Shown here in pieces: positions 1-5,810 of a stretch of DNA of 5,810 nucleotides; the stretch's first letter is position 1, and each line of letters starts with the position of its first letter. Source of the DNA: Ignavibacteriales bacterium (lineage in GTDB: Bacteria; Bacteroidota; Ignavibacteria; Ignavibacteriales; Melioribacteraceae). The translations under genes were made by a program, and so were the position numbers. The notes under the pieces are model-generated. The model was given only the letters and a program-made list of their open reading frames with translations, was not told the origin of the DNA and made no database searches. The stretch is from NCBI GenBank assembly GCA_027080245.1, contig JALWSN010000310.1, positions 1 to 5,810 on the forward strand, written 5' to 3'.

Positions 1-1
1 C

Positions 2-667
2 GGCAAAACGGCTACTTTCATGCCCAAGCCAATCGGCGTGGACAACGGAAGCGGAATGCACGTTCATGTGAGCCTCTGGAAAAGAAACAAGCCTACCTTT
101 GCCGGCAAAGAATACGCCGGCTTAAGCAAAACAGCTCTTTATTTTATAGGGGGCATTTTAAAACACGCGCCGTCTTTATTGGCTTTTACAAATCCAACAA
201 TAAATTCTTACAGAAGATTAATTCCCGGTTTCGAAGCTCCCGTAAATCTTGTTTATTCGAAAAGGAACAGAAGCGCGGCTATCAGAATACCGATGTACTC
301 GTCTAATCCCCAAACCAAAAGACTTGAATTCCGCTGCCCTGATCCTACCGCTAATCCTTACCTTGCGTTCTCTGCAATTTTGTTGGCTGGCTTGGACGGA
401 GTGGAAAATAAAATTGAACCTGGAAACCCGTTGGACAAAAATATTTACCACTTGTCGGAGGAAGAGTTGAAGAGAATTCCGTCAACTCCGGGCAGTCTTG
501 CAGAATCGTTAAAAGCGCTGGAAAAGGATCACGAATATTTATTGAAGGGCGGAGTTTTTACGGAAGATTTTATTCGGACATGGATTGATTACAAAACTAA
601 CGAAGAAATTAAGCCAATGGCTACAAAGCCTCATCCCTTTGAGTTCGACCTCTACTACGATGCGTAA
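2..667 (+). CDS. glnA: Glutamine synthetase type I, C-terminal part (5' end outside window)
   Basis: Makes glutamine from glutamate, ammonia and ATP in the cytoplasm, the main ammonia-assimilation step; family members are dodecamers. The open frame enters from the left edge with 221 codons visible, so the start and the N-terminal beta-grasp domain are missing. The visible part is the catalytic domain. It opens with the ATP/metal loop GKTATFMPKP and NGSGMHVH (residues 15-22 of this fragment, with the two active-site histidines). Next come the arginine-rich substrate segment INSYRRLIPGFEAP, then NRSAAIRIP, then KRLEFRCPDPTANPY. DKNIYHLSEEE carries a tyrosine at 446-448 that aligns with the adenylylated Tyr397 of E. 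coli GlnA, so adenylylation control is possible but unproven. The ending HPFEFDLYYDA is the usual GSI C-terminus. No frameshift is seen, and a terminator follows 33 bases after the stop. Function is very likely; the regulatory subtype is inference. Confidence 0.96.
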   Translation, partial: GKTATFMPKPIGVDNGSGMHVHVSLWKRNKPTFAGKEYAGLSKTALYFIGGILKHAPSLLAFTNPTINSYRRLIPGFEAPVNLVYSKRNRSAAIRIPMYSSNPQTKRLEFRCPDPTANPYLAFSAILLAGLDGVENKIEPGNPLDKNIYHLSEEELKRIPSTPGSLAESLKALEKDHEYLLKGGVFTEDFIRTWIDYKTNEEIKPMATKPHPFEFDLYYDA

Positions 668-700
668 CCGCTTTTTGCGATACGTCATTAATTAACAAGA

Positions 701-727
701 ACCCCCGCAAATGCGGGGGTATTTTAA
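701..727. terminator. Rho-independent terminator, probably bidirectional, between convergent genes
   Basis: ACCCCCGCA (701-709) and TGCGGGGGT (712-720) are perfect reverse complements, giving a GC-rich stem of 8-9 pairs with a 2-4 base loop. ATTTTAAT follows on the plus strand, 33 bases after the glutamine synthetase stop. Read on the minus strand the same stem is followed by TCTTGTTAATTAA, so it could also end the bacterioferritin transcript, whose stop lies 31 bases away. The T-runs are short on both sides; the stem is the strong evidence. Confidence 0.85.
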
Positions 728-750
728 TTCATCTCTTCGAAAGCCCAATA

Positions 751-1248
751 TTATTGGGGCGTTGCGCTGCCTGCGATGTTCTTGCTTCGCTCAACCGATT
801 GCAACGCAAGGTAGCGGTCACCGAACTTTTCGATGTTTTCCATTTCCGTGTCGTATTGATCGAAATGCCTTTCTTCGTCGGCAACCAAATCTTCAAACAA
901 TTTTTTAGAAACCGAATCCGCGTTTGCGGAGCATTCGTTCGCCCAATTATTGTAGTCTCTTGCGCTTTCTTGTTCCATTTGAGCCGCTAATTTCAGCATT
1001 TCCTTAACATCGTGAATTTTATTTACTTCTTGAGAAGCTTTCATTTCGACTTCGCCCTTTAAGAATAAAATTCTTTCTGCGAGTCTTTCGATGTGCATCA
1101 TTTCTTCGATTGCGGTCCGGCGGAACAATCCTGCTAATAAATCGAACCCTTGGTCGTCGCAATGGAAATGGAAATACATGTATTGATGCACCGCGGAAAG
1201 TTCGTCCGCAACGGCTTTGTTTAACAGTTCAATACTTTTTTCGTGCAT
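751..1248 (-). CDS. bfr: Bacterioferritin (haem-type ferritin), iron storage
   Basis: 165-residue four-helix ferritin-like protein. The family oxidises Fe(II) at a di-iron centre and stores it as ferric mineral inside a 24-subunit cytoplasmic shell. All six expected di-iron ligands are present: E16 (ADELSAVHQY), E49 and H52 (IEEMMHIERL), E92 (QMEQES), E125 and H128 (VADEERHFD), matching E18/E51/H54/E94/E127/H130 of E. coli Bfr. M50 sits where Met52 binds the inter-subunit haem in true bacterioferritins. Two cysteines (C30, C106) and a polar tail of about 15 residues after the last helix are visible. The length is close to the usual 155-165. The ATG is supported by AAGAGGA five bases upstream. 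The gene lies 15 bases after pepT on the same strand, so the two are probably co-transcribed. I see no Fur-box candidate that I would defend. The alternative is a haem-free ferritin-like variant of the same fold; the Met makes bacterioferritin the better name. Confidence 0.93.
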   Translation of the reverse strand: MHEKSIELLNKAVADELSAVHQYMYFHFHCDDQGFDLLAGLFRRTAIEEMMHIERLAERILFLKGEVEMKASQEVNKIHDVKEMLKLAAQMEQESARDYNNWANECSANADSVSKKLFEDLVADEERHFDQYDTEMENIEKFGDRYLALQSVERSKNIAGSATPQ

Positions 1249-1253
1249 GGCGT

Positions 1254-1260
1254 TCCTCTT
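1254..1260 (-). promoter_or_regulatory. Ribosome binding site of bfr
   Basis: On the minus strand this reads AAGAGGA, five bases before the ATG at 1248. It lies inside the 15-base gap after the pepT stop, which supports the chosen start and separate translation initiation within one transcript. Confidence 0.75.
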
Positions 1261-1263
1261 ATT

Positions 1264-2508
1264 TTATTGTTTTTCTTCCCAAATTCGTATAAGTGTAACA
1301 ATATTTTTAACCGAAGCTTCCATATCTTGCACGGCAACGTATTCAGTTACGGCGTGGAAGTTATGTCCGCCAGCAAACAGGTTTGGCGTGGGCAGCCCCA
1401 TGTAGCTGAGCCGGCTTCCGTCTGTGCCGCCGCGAATTGCCGATTGAATTGGTTTAATGCCGAGGCGTTGCAAAGCTTCTATTGCGTATTGTTCCACTTG
1501 AGGATGTTGGTTTAAAATATTTTTCATATTGCGGTATTGTTCAATTACTTCGAATTCAAAAGACGAGCCGGGAAAATCTGCCACGGCTTTTTCGCAAAGT
1601 TCTTTCAATAAGTTTTCGTATTCCGTAAGTTTTTCGTCGATGAAGTCGCGAATAATAAATTTAACAATTGTTTCTTCTTCATTTCCGTTAACGGAGACGG
1701 GGTGAACGTAGCCTTTGCGTCCTTCTGTGGTCTCAGGCGAAAGTTTGTCCTTAGGTAAAAGTTCCAGGAAGCGGGCGGCTACTTTCATTGAGTTAACTAA
1801 TTTGCCTTTAGCGTAGCCGGGATGAACGTTCTTGCCGAGGAACTTAATGTTAACGGCGTCGGCACTAAAAGTTTCCGTTTCCACTTCGCCCCTTGTGCCG
1901 CCATCAATTGTGTAAGCGTATTTCGCGCCGAATTTTTCAACGTCAAATTTGTCCGCGCCGCGTCCCACTTCTTCGTCGGGCGTAAATCCTATTTTAATTG
2001 TTCCGTGTTTAATTTCAGGATGCGCGACAAGGTAATTCAATGCATCCATTATTTCTGCAATGCCTGCTTTGTCGTCCGCGCCTAAAAGCGTTGTTCCGTC
2101 GGTGTGAATTATGTCGAACCCAATCATGTCTTTTAGTTCAGGATTGTTGTCAAATGCTATTACTTTGCCGTTGGGGAGGGTAATGTCTCCGCCTTGGTAG
2201 TTCTTTAAAATTTGCGGATTTACGTTTGCTCCGGAAACCGCTGGCGAAGTATCGAGATGAGCAATAAAACCAATTGTGGGAACATCCTTGTCTGTATTTG
2301 ACGGCAAAGTAGCCATTACGTATCCGTTCTCGTCCATCTCGGCGTCCTTCAAGCCTAATTCTTTTAACTCTTTCACCAGTTCTTCGCCTAAAATTTTTTG
2401 CTTTTCCGTGCTTGGGGTAGTCGTTGATTCCTCGTCCGATTGTGTGTCGAACTTTACATATTTCAAAAATCTGTCTGTTACGGTAAACTGGTAATTCTCG
2501 TCGAACAT
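1264..2508 (-). CDS. pepT: Peptidase T, tripeptide aminopeptidase (M20 zinc peptidase)
   Basis: Removes the N-terminal residue from tripeptides in the cytoplasm, a late step of peptide use. It is 414 residues long, against about 408 for E. coli PepT. The M20 metal site is complete: HLDTSPAVSG (H84 ligand, D86 catalytic partner), LLGADDKAGIAEIM (D145 bridging ligand), TPDEEVGRG (E179 general base, E180 ligand), TIDGG (D202 ligand) and, near the end, HNFHAVTEYV (H385 ligand). The PepT hallmarks NVNPQILKNYQGGDI (about 95-109) and a late IRGGTDGSRLSYMGLPTPN segment separate it from other M20 enzymes. The M20 dimerisation domain fills the middle, roughly residues 210-320. The ATG at 2508 has AAGAGG six bases upstream, and the N-terminus (DRFLKYVKFDTQSDEES) matches the family start. 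It leads a likely two-gene unit with bfr and is divergent from the nucleoside phosphorylase gene. No damage is seen. Confidence 0.97.
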   Translation of the reverse strand: MFDENYQFTVTDRFLKYVKFDTQSDEESTTTPSTEKQKILGEELVKELKELGLKDAEMDENGYVMATLPSNTDKDVPTIGFIAHLDTSPAVSGANVNPQILKNYQGGDITLPNGKVIAFDNNPELKDMIGFDIIHTDGTTLLGADDKAGIAEIMDALNYLVAHPEIKHGTIKIGFTPDEEVGRGADKFDVEKFGAKYAYTIDGGTRGEVETETFSADAVNIKFLGKNVHPGYAKGKLVNSMKVAARFLELLPKDKLSPETTEGRKGYVHPVSVNGNEEETIVKFIIRDFIDEKLTEYENLLKELCEKAVADFPGSSFEFEVIEQYRNMKNILNQHPQVEQYAIEALQRLGIKPIQSAIRGGTDGSRLSYMGLPTPNLFAGGHNFHAVTEYVAVQDMEASVKNIVTLIRIWEEKQ

Positions 2509-2514
2509 TTTTAG

Positions 2515-2520
2515 CCTCTT
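2515..2520 (-). promoter_or_regulatory. Ribosome binding site of pepT
   Basis: On the minus strand this reads AAGAGG followed by CTAAAA and the ATG at 2508, the same motif that precedes bfr. It fixes the pepT start. Confidence 0.72.
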
Positions 2521-2604
2521 GTGAATTTTGGTTTAATAAATAGTTATTTTAGATTTAATAACATTGAAAATAAAAAAAATTTTAATTTTAACCAATTAAA
2601 TATC

Positions 2605-2610
2605 GAGGAG
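2605..2610 (+). promoter_or_regulatory. Ribosome binding site that decides the phosphorylase start
   Basis: GAGGAG lies just before the ATG at 2614; pairing through GAGG (2605-2608) leaves a five-base spacer. It favours this ATG over the in-frame GTG at 2521, which would add 31 residues encoded by AT-rich leader DNA and unlike the family. Confidence 0.75.
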
Positions 2611-2613
2611 CAA

Positions 2614-3918
2614 ATGAACGTTGTTGAAATAATTAAGAAAAAAAGGGACGGAGGAGCTTTAACAGCCGAGGAGATTGAATTTTTAATTGATTCTTACGTA
2701 GCAAAAAAAATTCCCGATTACCAATTTTCAGCCTTTTTAATGGCGGGATTTTTGCGCGGGTTTAATAAACAAGAGACTTCAGCCCTTACAAAATCAATGC
2801 TTTACAGCGGTAAGGTTCTTGATCTGTCTGAAATTAAAGGGGCAAAAATAGACAAACATTCAACGGGCGGAGTTGGCGACAAAACTTCACTTATTCTTGC
2901 GCCCATAGCTGCTGCGGCGGGAATAGTTGTGCCGATGATCTCAGGCAGAGGATTAGGGCACACTGGCGGAACGCTCGACAAGCTTGAATCCATTCCCGGC
3001 TTCTCCACCAATTTGAATATTCGCGCGCTCAAGCGTGTATTATTAAAAAACGGAGTTGTAATGATCGGGCAAACTAAAGAAATAGCCCCGGCGGACAAAT
3101 TGATTTACGCTTTAAGAGACGTAACGGCAACAGTGGAATCCATTCCGTTGATTACCGCAAGCATAATGAGCAAGAAGTTAGCGGAAGGAATAGACGGACT
3201 GACGTTGGATGTTAAAACCGGTAGCGGCGCGTTCATGAAATCGCTTACAGACGCGAAATTATTGGCCGAATCGTTAATCAACACCGCGAAAGCCTTTAAT
3301 AAAAGGGCAATCGCATTCATTACGGATATGAACCAGCCTCTTGGAAATTACATTGGCAATTGGCTTGAAGTGGTTGAATCGGTTAAAGCTTTACGCGGGG
3401 AAATAAAAAACGATTTAACGGAACTTTCAAATACATTAGCCGGAGCAATGATTTTTTTAGGTAAGAAAGCAAAAACTCTGGACGACGGTATTCGCAAAGC
3501 AGAACAAATAATTAAAAGCGGCGAAGCTTATGAAAGATTTTTAAAGATGGTTAAATTGCAAGGCGGCGAAGTTAGCTTCATTGAAAATCTTGACAAATAC
3601 CCTAAGGCAAGATTTAGCGCTAAAGTTCTTTCGGGCTCTCAAGGTTACATTAAGGCAATGGACACAACCGAAATTGGTTTAACCGCAGTTGAGCTTGGCG
3701 CGGGAAGATTAACTAAGGAAGACAGTATTGATCCAAAAGCCGGTATCATCGTCCATAAGAAAATGGGTGACTTTGTGAACCGAGGGGATTTAATTGCCGA
3801 GATTTTTACCGACAAAAAAATCGCTCTGAAGAAAGCTAAGGAAAGGTTGTTAAATGCAATTGAATTTTCTAATTCAAAAAAAAGAAAACCGAAATTAATT
3901 AAACAAATAATTCAATAG
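2614..3918 (+). CDS. pdp: Pyrimidine-nucleoside phosphorylase / thymidine phosphorylase
   Basis: Splits thymidine, deoxyuridine or uridine with phosphate into free base and (deoxy)ribose 1-phosphate, in cytoplasmic nucleoside salvage. It is 434 residues from the chosen ATG, close to the 433-440 of the family. Domain order is normal: an N-terminal helical domain (about 1-65); a glycosyltransferase-like core holding the phosphate loop KHSTGGVGDK (81-90) and the family signature SGRGLGHTGGTLDKLE (110-125); then the C-terminal PYNP domain (about 343-405, from GYIKAMDTTEIG). R168, S183 and K187 sit three positions before the base-binding R171, S186 and K190 of E. coli thymidine phosphorylase. KTGSGAFMK (201-209) is also typical. 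I cannot settle thymidine-only (deoA) against broad pyrimidine specificity, so the symbol is tentative while the family is certain. It probably leads an operon with the SPFH gene, whose ribosome site overlaps its TAG stop. Confidence 0.95.
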   Translation: MNVVEIIKKKRDGGALTAEEIEFLIDSYVAKKIPDYQFSAFLMAGFLRGFNKQETSALTKSMLYSGKVLDLSEIKGAKIDKHSTGGVGDKTSLILAPIAAAAGIVVPMISGRGLGHTGGTLDKLESIPGFSTNLNIRALKRVLLKNGVVMIGQTKEIAPADKLIYALRDVTATVESIPLITASIMSKKLAEGIDGLTLDVKTGSGAFMKSLTDAKLLAESLINTAKAFNKRAIAFITDMNQPLGNYIGNWLEVVESVKALRGEIKNDLTELSNTLAGAMIFLGKKAKTLDDGIRKAEQIIKSGEAYERFLKMVKLQGGEVSFIENLDKYPKARFSAKVLSGSQGYIKAMDTTEIGLTAVELGAGRLTKEDSIDPKAGIIVHKKMGDFVNRGDLIAEIFTDKKIALKKAKERLLNAIEFSNSKKRKPKLIKQIIQ

Positions 3919-3922
3919 GAGG
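3917..3922 (+). promoter_or_regulatory. Ribosome binding site of the SPFH gene, overlapping the upstream stop codon
   Basis: AGGAGG is a perfect Shine-Dalgarno core five bases before the ATG at 3928. Its first two bases are the last two of the phosphorylase TAG (3916-3918). This arrangement allows translational coupling of the two genes. Confidence 0.8.
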
Positions 3923-3927
3923 AATAA

Positions 3928-4786
3928 ATGCTGTTTATTTTATTAGTAATTGTGGGAGCAATAACCCTGTTTGTGGGCGTGAGGTTTAAGAAAGTCGGGC
4001 GTAAGCATGAATTTGCCATTACGTCGGCGGTAGCTTTGCTTGCTTTTGTTTTTGCCTTCACGCAAACAATAACCGTGATTCCCGCCGGCTCAGTTGGGGT
4101 TGTGGACTTTCTGGGAATGGTAAGCTCCACAACTTTGAAACCGGGCGTTAATATTGTTAATCCAATGGCCCGGGTAATTAAGTTTTCAATCAAAACGCAG
4201 GAAGAAAAAGAAATAATGAAAGTGCCTTCCGAGGAAGGCTTGACAGTTGCTTTACAAATTGAATCCCGACAAGGCTAATTTAATTTACAAAACCGTGGGA
4301 CCGAATTACAGGGACATTATTTTAATTCCGCAGTTCCGGTCGGTAGTGCGCGGCGTTACAGCCAAGTATCAGGCAAAGGCGCTTTACACGGCTTCGCGCG
4401 AAAAGCTTGCAAGCGAAATAGTAAACGAGTTGGAATCGATAGTGGGACCGCGAGGCATTATTGTAGAAGCCGCGCCGTTGCGTCAGATTGTTCTACCAGC
4501 TAAACTTACCGAAGCCATTGAGGAAAAATTAAAAGCCGAGCAAGAAAGCCAGAGAATGGTGTTTGTGTTAAACAAAGAAAAGCAAGAAGCGGAGCGCAAG
4601 AGAATTGAAGCAAAGGGAATTGCGGATTTTCAAAGGATTGTTTCCGAAGGAATTAATGAACAACTTTTGAAGTGGAAAGGAATTGAAGCTACGGAAAAAT
4701 TAGCCGATTCAAAAAACGCTAAAATTGTAATAATCGGTTCGGGCAAAAGCGGATTGCCCATTATTTTAGGGGGCGATTCAAAGTAA
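3928..4786 (+). pseudogene. Prohibitin-like SPFH/Band 7 membrane protein, split by a frameshift
   Basis: The family forms oligomeric membrane-anchored scaffolds in lipid microdomains, linked to protease control and membrane stress; the role here is inferred. The first frame (3928-4278) encodes two hydrophobic segments (about residues 2-17 and 29-46) and the start of the Band 7 domain, with IPAGSVGVVDFLG, LKPGVNIVNP and MKVPSEEGLTV ending at 4248; it then runs into QIESRQG and a stop. The next frame resumes the family at 4247 with LLYKLNPDKANLIYKTVGP. It continues through PQFRSVVRGVTAKY, an acidic/basic coiled coil (AIEEKLKAEQESQRM to QEAERKRIEAKGIADFQ) and the typical tail VIIGSGKSGLPIILGG, with its stop at 4784-4786. 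From family memory about five residues (such as ALDIS) are missing at the join, about 17 bases, which accounts for the +1 shift. Repaired length would be about 291 residues. Both halves are otherwise intact, so the lesion is recent or an error in the sequence. Confidence 0.85.
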
Positions 4787-4820
4787 GAAGCCTGAAAGCC
4801 AATAAAATAAGGACGTTTGG

Positions 4821-4845
4821 AAGGGGCAAATTTGCCCCTTTGTTC
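4821..4845 (+). terminator. Rho-independent terminator after the phosphorylase-SPFH pair
   Basis: AAGGGGCAAATTTGCCCCTT (4821-4840) is a perfect palindrome: a seven-pair GC-rich stem with an AAATTT loop that can pair further. TGTTCTTTA follows on the plus strand. It begins 34 bases after the SPFH stop and closes that transcription unit, so the DUF5996 gene needs its own promoter. The DNA between here and about 5015 is AT-rich; I see no clear promoter or small gene in it. Confidence 0.82.
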
Positions 4846-5015
4846 TTTACAAAGCTAAAGTAATTTGATTAAAGTTTCTTTTTATTGTAGTTTAATTTAT
4901 TTGAAAGTTGATTTGTTTTTCCGGTAAGATGAAAGCCTGTTAATTTTACTTGAGCAGAAAATATTTTTTAAGTAAGCCTTTGGGCGCATTGCCGCGGGGT
5001 AAAAGTATTTTCAAA

Positions 5016-5030
5016 CAATTCGGGGAATTG
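5016..5030 (+). repeat. Inverted repeat over the ribosome site of the DUF5996 gene
   Basis: CAATTC (5016-5021) and GAATTG (5025-5030) are perfect reverse complements around GGG, ending one base before the ATG at 5032. The only Shine-Dalgarno-like bases, GGGGA (5022-5026), lie in its loop and stem. As RNA it could restrict ribosome access; as DNA it could be a small operator. Six AT-rich pairs is modest, so chance is possible. Confidence 0.4.
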
Positions 5031-5031
5031 A

Positions 5032-5810
5032 ATGAGAGAAAAATTGAATTACGATTCAATAAAAGAAACGTTAAAAACTTTACGTCTCTACACAAACACC
5101 GTTAGTGCTTACAAGGCAAAGCATTTACCTCACGAAAAAAATTGGGAAGAGTACGCTTTCAGGCTTTATTCTAAGGGGCTTACTTCCACCCCGGTTTTTG
5201 TAACCAATGAAAATAAAGGGGAATGGCTGGATTTTAATTTCAATTTTATTGAAAGCGTTTTTGAAATAGTAACCTCAAAAGAAACTTTTACCGTTGAATT
5301 AAAAGGACAAAGTTTGTTGGAATTTTTAGAACAAACAAACGGCTTCTTAAAAACTTTGGGGTTGCCTCTAATTGAAGAGGAAAAGGATGCGGAAAAAATC
5401 AATCCTCTTGAATTTAGAAAAGAACTGTTGGAAAATTTTCAGGAAGCATTAAGGAACGCTTATTCCGCTTTGTTAAAATTAAAGAGTGGAATTTTGGAAG
5501 AGACAAGTTCAATTAATTTTTGGCCTCATCATTTCGACCTTTCAATGCTTTATTTTACCGGGAAAATTATTGAAGGAACCGACACGGCGGATTGGAGCGC
5601 TTCGAGGGAGCAGATTAATTTCGGATTTTCCATGGGAGACGAGGAAATTCAAGCGCCTTATTTTTACGTTACCGCTTACCCTTTTCCTAAAGCGGCGTTA
5701 GAAAGGGCTTTAACTAAAGGAGCTTTTTGGCATAATGAAAATTGGTTTGGCGCAGTTCTAAAATACGGAGACACGCTTGAGTTGTCGTTTATTTTTGAAT
5801 TTTTCAAACA
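5032..5810 (+). CDS. DUF5996-family protein of unknown function (3' end outside window)
   Basis: Open frame of 259 codons running off the right edge. An in-frame TGA at 5029-5031 ends any upstream extension, so the ATG at 5032 is the earliest possible start, preceded by a weak GGGGA. No signal peptide or membrane segment is visible. I recognise DUF5996 by its order of motifs: an N-terminal helix with TLRLYTNTVSAYK (about 16-28), YAFRLYSKGLTSTPV (about 41-55), a strand-rich stretch WLDFNFNFIESVFEI, WPHHFDLSM (164-172), INFGFSMGDEE (195-205) and PYFYVTAYPFP (209-219). The WPHHFD histidines and the FGFS-GD segment are its most conserved-looking parts and might form a binding or catalytic site, but I know of no established activity and propose none. 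It is an independent unit after the terminator at 4821-4845; its right-hand neighbour is unseen. Family assignment is from memory of the motif pattern. Confidence 0.82.
   Translation, partial: MREKLNYDSIKETLKTLRLYTNTVSAYKAKHLPHEKNWEEYAFRLYSKGLTSTPVFVTNENKGEWLDFNFNFIESVFEIVTSKETFTVELKGQSLLEFLEQTNGFLKTLGLPLIEEEKDAEKINPLEFRKELLENFQEALRNAYSALLKLKSGILEETSSINFWPHHFDLSMLYFTGKIIEGTDTADWSASREQINFGFSMGDEEIQAPYFYVTAYPFPKAALERALTKGAFWHNENWFGAVLKYGDTLELSFIFEFFK
5043..5060 (+). repeat. Inverted repeat inside the first codons of the DUF5996 gene
   Basis: ATTGAAT (5043-5049) and ATTCAAT (5054-5060) are perfect reverse complements with a TACG loop, covering codons 4-10. AATTGAAT also occurs at 5026-5033 across the start codon, so the ATTCAAT arm has two possible partners 16 bases apart. 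The seven-pair stem has only one G-C pair, so its stability is low. Confidence 0.4.

Larger units (their letters stand above)
2509..2613. promoter_or_regulatory. Divergent intergenic region, expected to hold promoters for pepT and the phosphorylase gene
   Basis: A 105-base, strongly AT-rich spacer between the two divergent start codons, with A and T runs around 2566-2590. By position it must carry the promoter of the plus-strand pair and probably that of pepT-bfr. A weak minus-strand candidate is TTGGTT (2595-2590), a 17-base spacer, then TATTTT (2572-2567). I see no Bacteroides-type TAnnTTTG element on either strand. The role rests on gene layout, not on a convincing promoter motif. Confidence 0.45.

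Noticed and set aside
744..758. CCCAAT / ATTGGG inverted repeat at the bfr stop codon
   Set aside because: The stem is only six pairs and has no T-run on the minus-strand side; the much stronger hairpin at 701-720 explains termination.
2567..2595. Sigma70-like promoter TTGGTT-17-TATTTT on the minus strand upstream of pepT
   Set aside because: It matches consensus at only about half the positions, in DNA so AT-rich that such matches are expected. It is recorded only as a weak candidate inside the intergenic entry.
2521..2613. In-frame GTG at 2521 that would extend the nucleoside phosphorylase by 31 residues
   Set aside because: The extra residues are Asn/Phe/Lys-rich products of AT-rich leader DNA, the family begins at MNVVEIIKKKRDG, and a GAGGAG site precedes the ATG at 2614.
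2802..3320. Open frames antisense to the nucleoside phosphorylase gene, at 2802-3098 and 3105-3320
   Set aside because: They lie wholly inside a gene with strong family motifs, have no ribosome sites I can support, and encode nothing recognisable.
4244..4256. Programmed +1 ribosomal frameshift in the SPFH gene
   Set aside because: There is no known slippery or stop-dependent signal, and the shifted product would still lack about five residues of the Band 7 domain. A deletion explains the data better.
1..5810. A new defence, mobile or other accessory system
   Set aside because: All genes are recognised housekeeping or conserved families. I found no spaced repeats, transposase, integrase, toxin-antitoxin pair or abrupt composition change.

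Overview
The window reads as an ordinary chromosomal stretch of a moderately AT-rich bacterium. Protein character suggests the Bacteroidota/Chlorobi/Ignavibacteria side of the tree. Clear Shine-Dalgarno sequences (AAGAGG, AGGAGG) argue against Bacteroides- or Flavobacterium-type translation initiation and fit Ignavibacteria-like lineages better. This placement is inference from protein and leader style, not from a marker gene. I see no mobile element, CRISPR array, tRNA or rRNA.

Layout, left to right. (1) The 3' part of a type I glutamine synthetase gene (+), ending at 667 and followed by a strong GC hairpin terminator at about 701-727. The gene converging from the right probably shares this terminator. 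(2) A minus-strand pair, pepT (2508-1264) then a bacterioferritin gene (1248-751), 15 bases apart and each with its own AAGAGG ribosome site: probably one transcription unit. (3) A 105-base AT-rich divergent intergenic region. (4) A plus-strand pair, a pyrimidine-nucleoside phosphorylase (2614-3918) and a prohibitin-like SPFH membrane protein (3928-4786), 9 bases apart, ending at a perfect-stem terminator (4821-4845). (5) After about 185 bases, the 5' part of a DUF5996-family gene (5032 to beyond the window end), with two small inverted repeats around its start codon.

Functionally this is housekeeping metabolism: ammonia assimilation, tripeptide breakdown, iron storage, nucleoside salvage and membrane organisation. 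I find no support for a new defence, secretion or mobile system. The most notable item is the SPFH gene. It is split between two reading frames exactly where about 17 bases appear to be missing, and the junction sequence TTGCTTTA fits the family on both sides, as expected for a deletion between short direct repeats. The second item is the leader of the DUF5996 gene, where two hairpins and a repeated AATTGAAT could form alternative pairings over the start codon.
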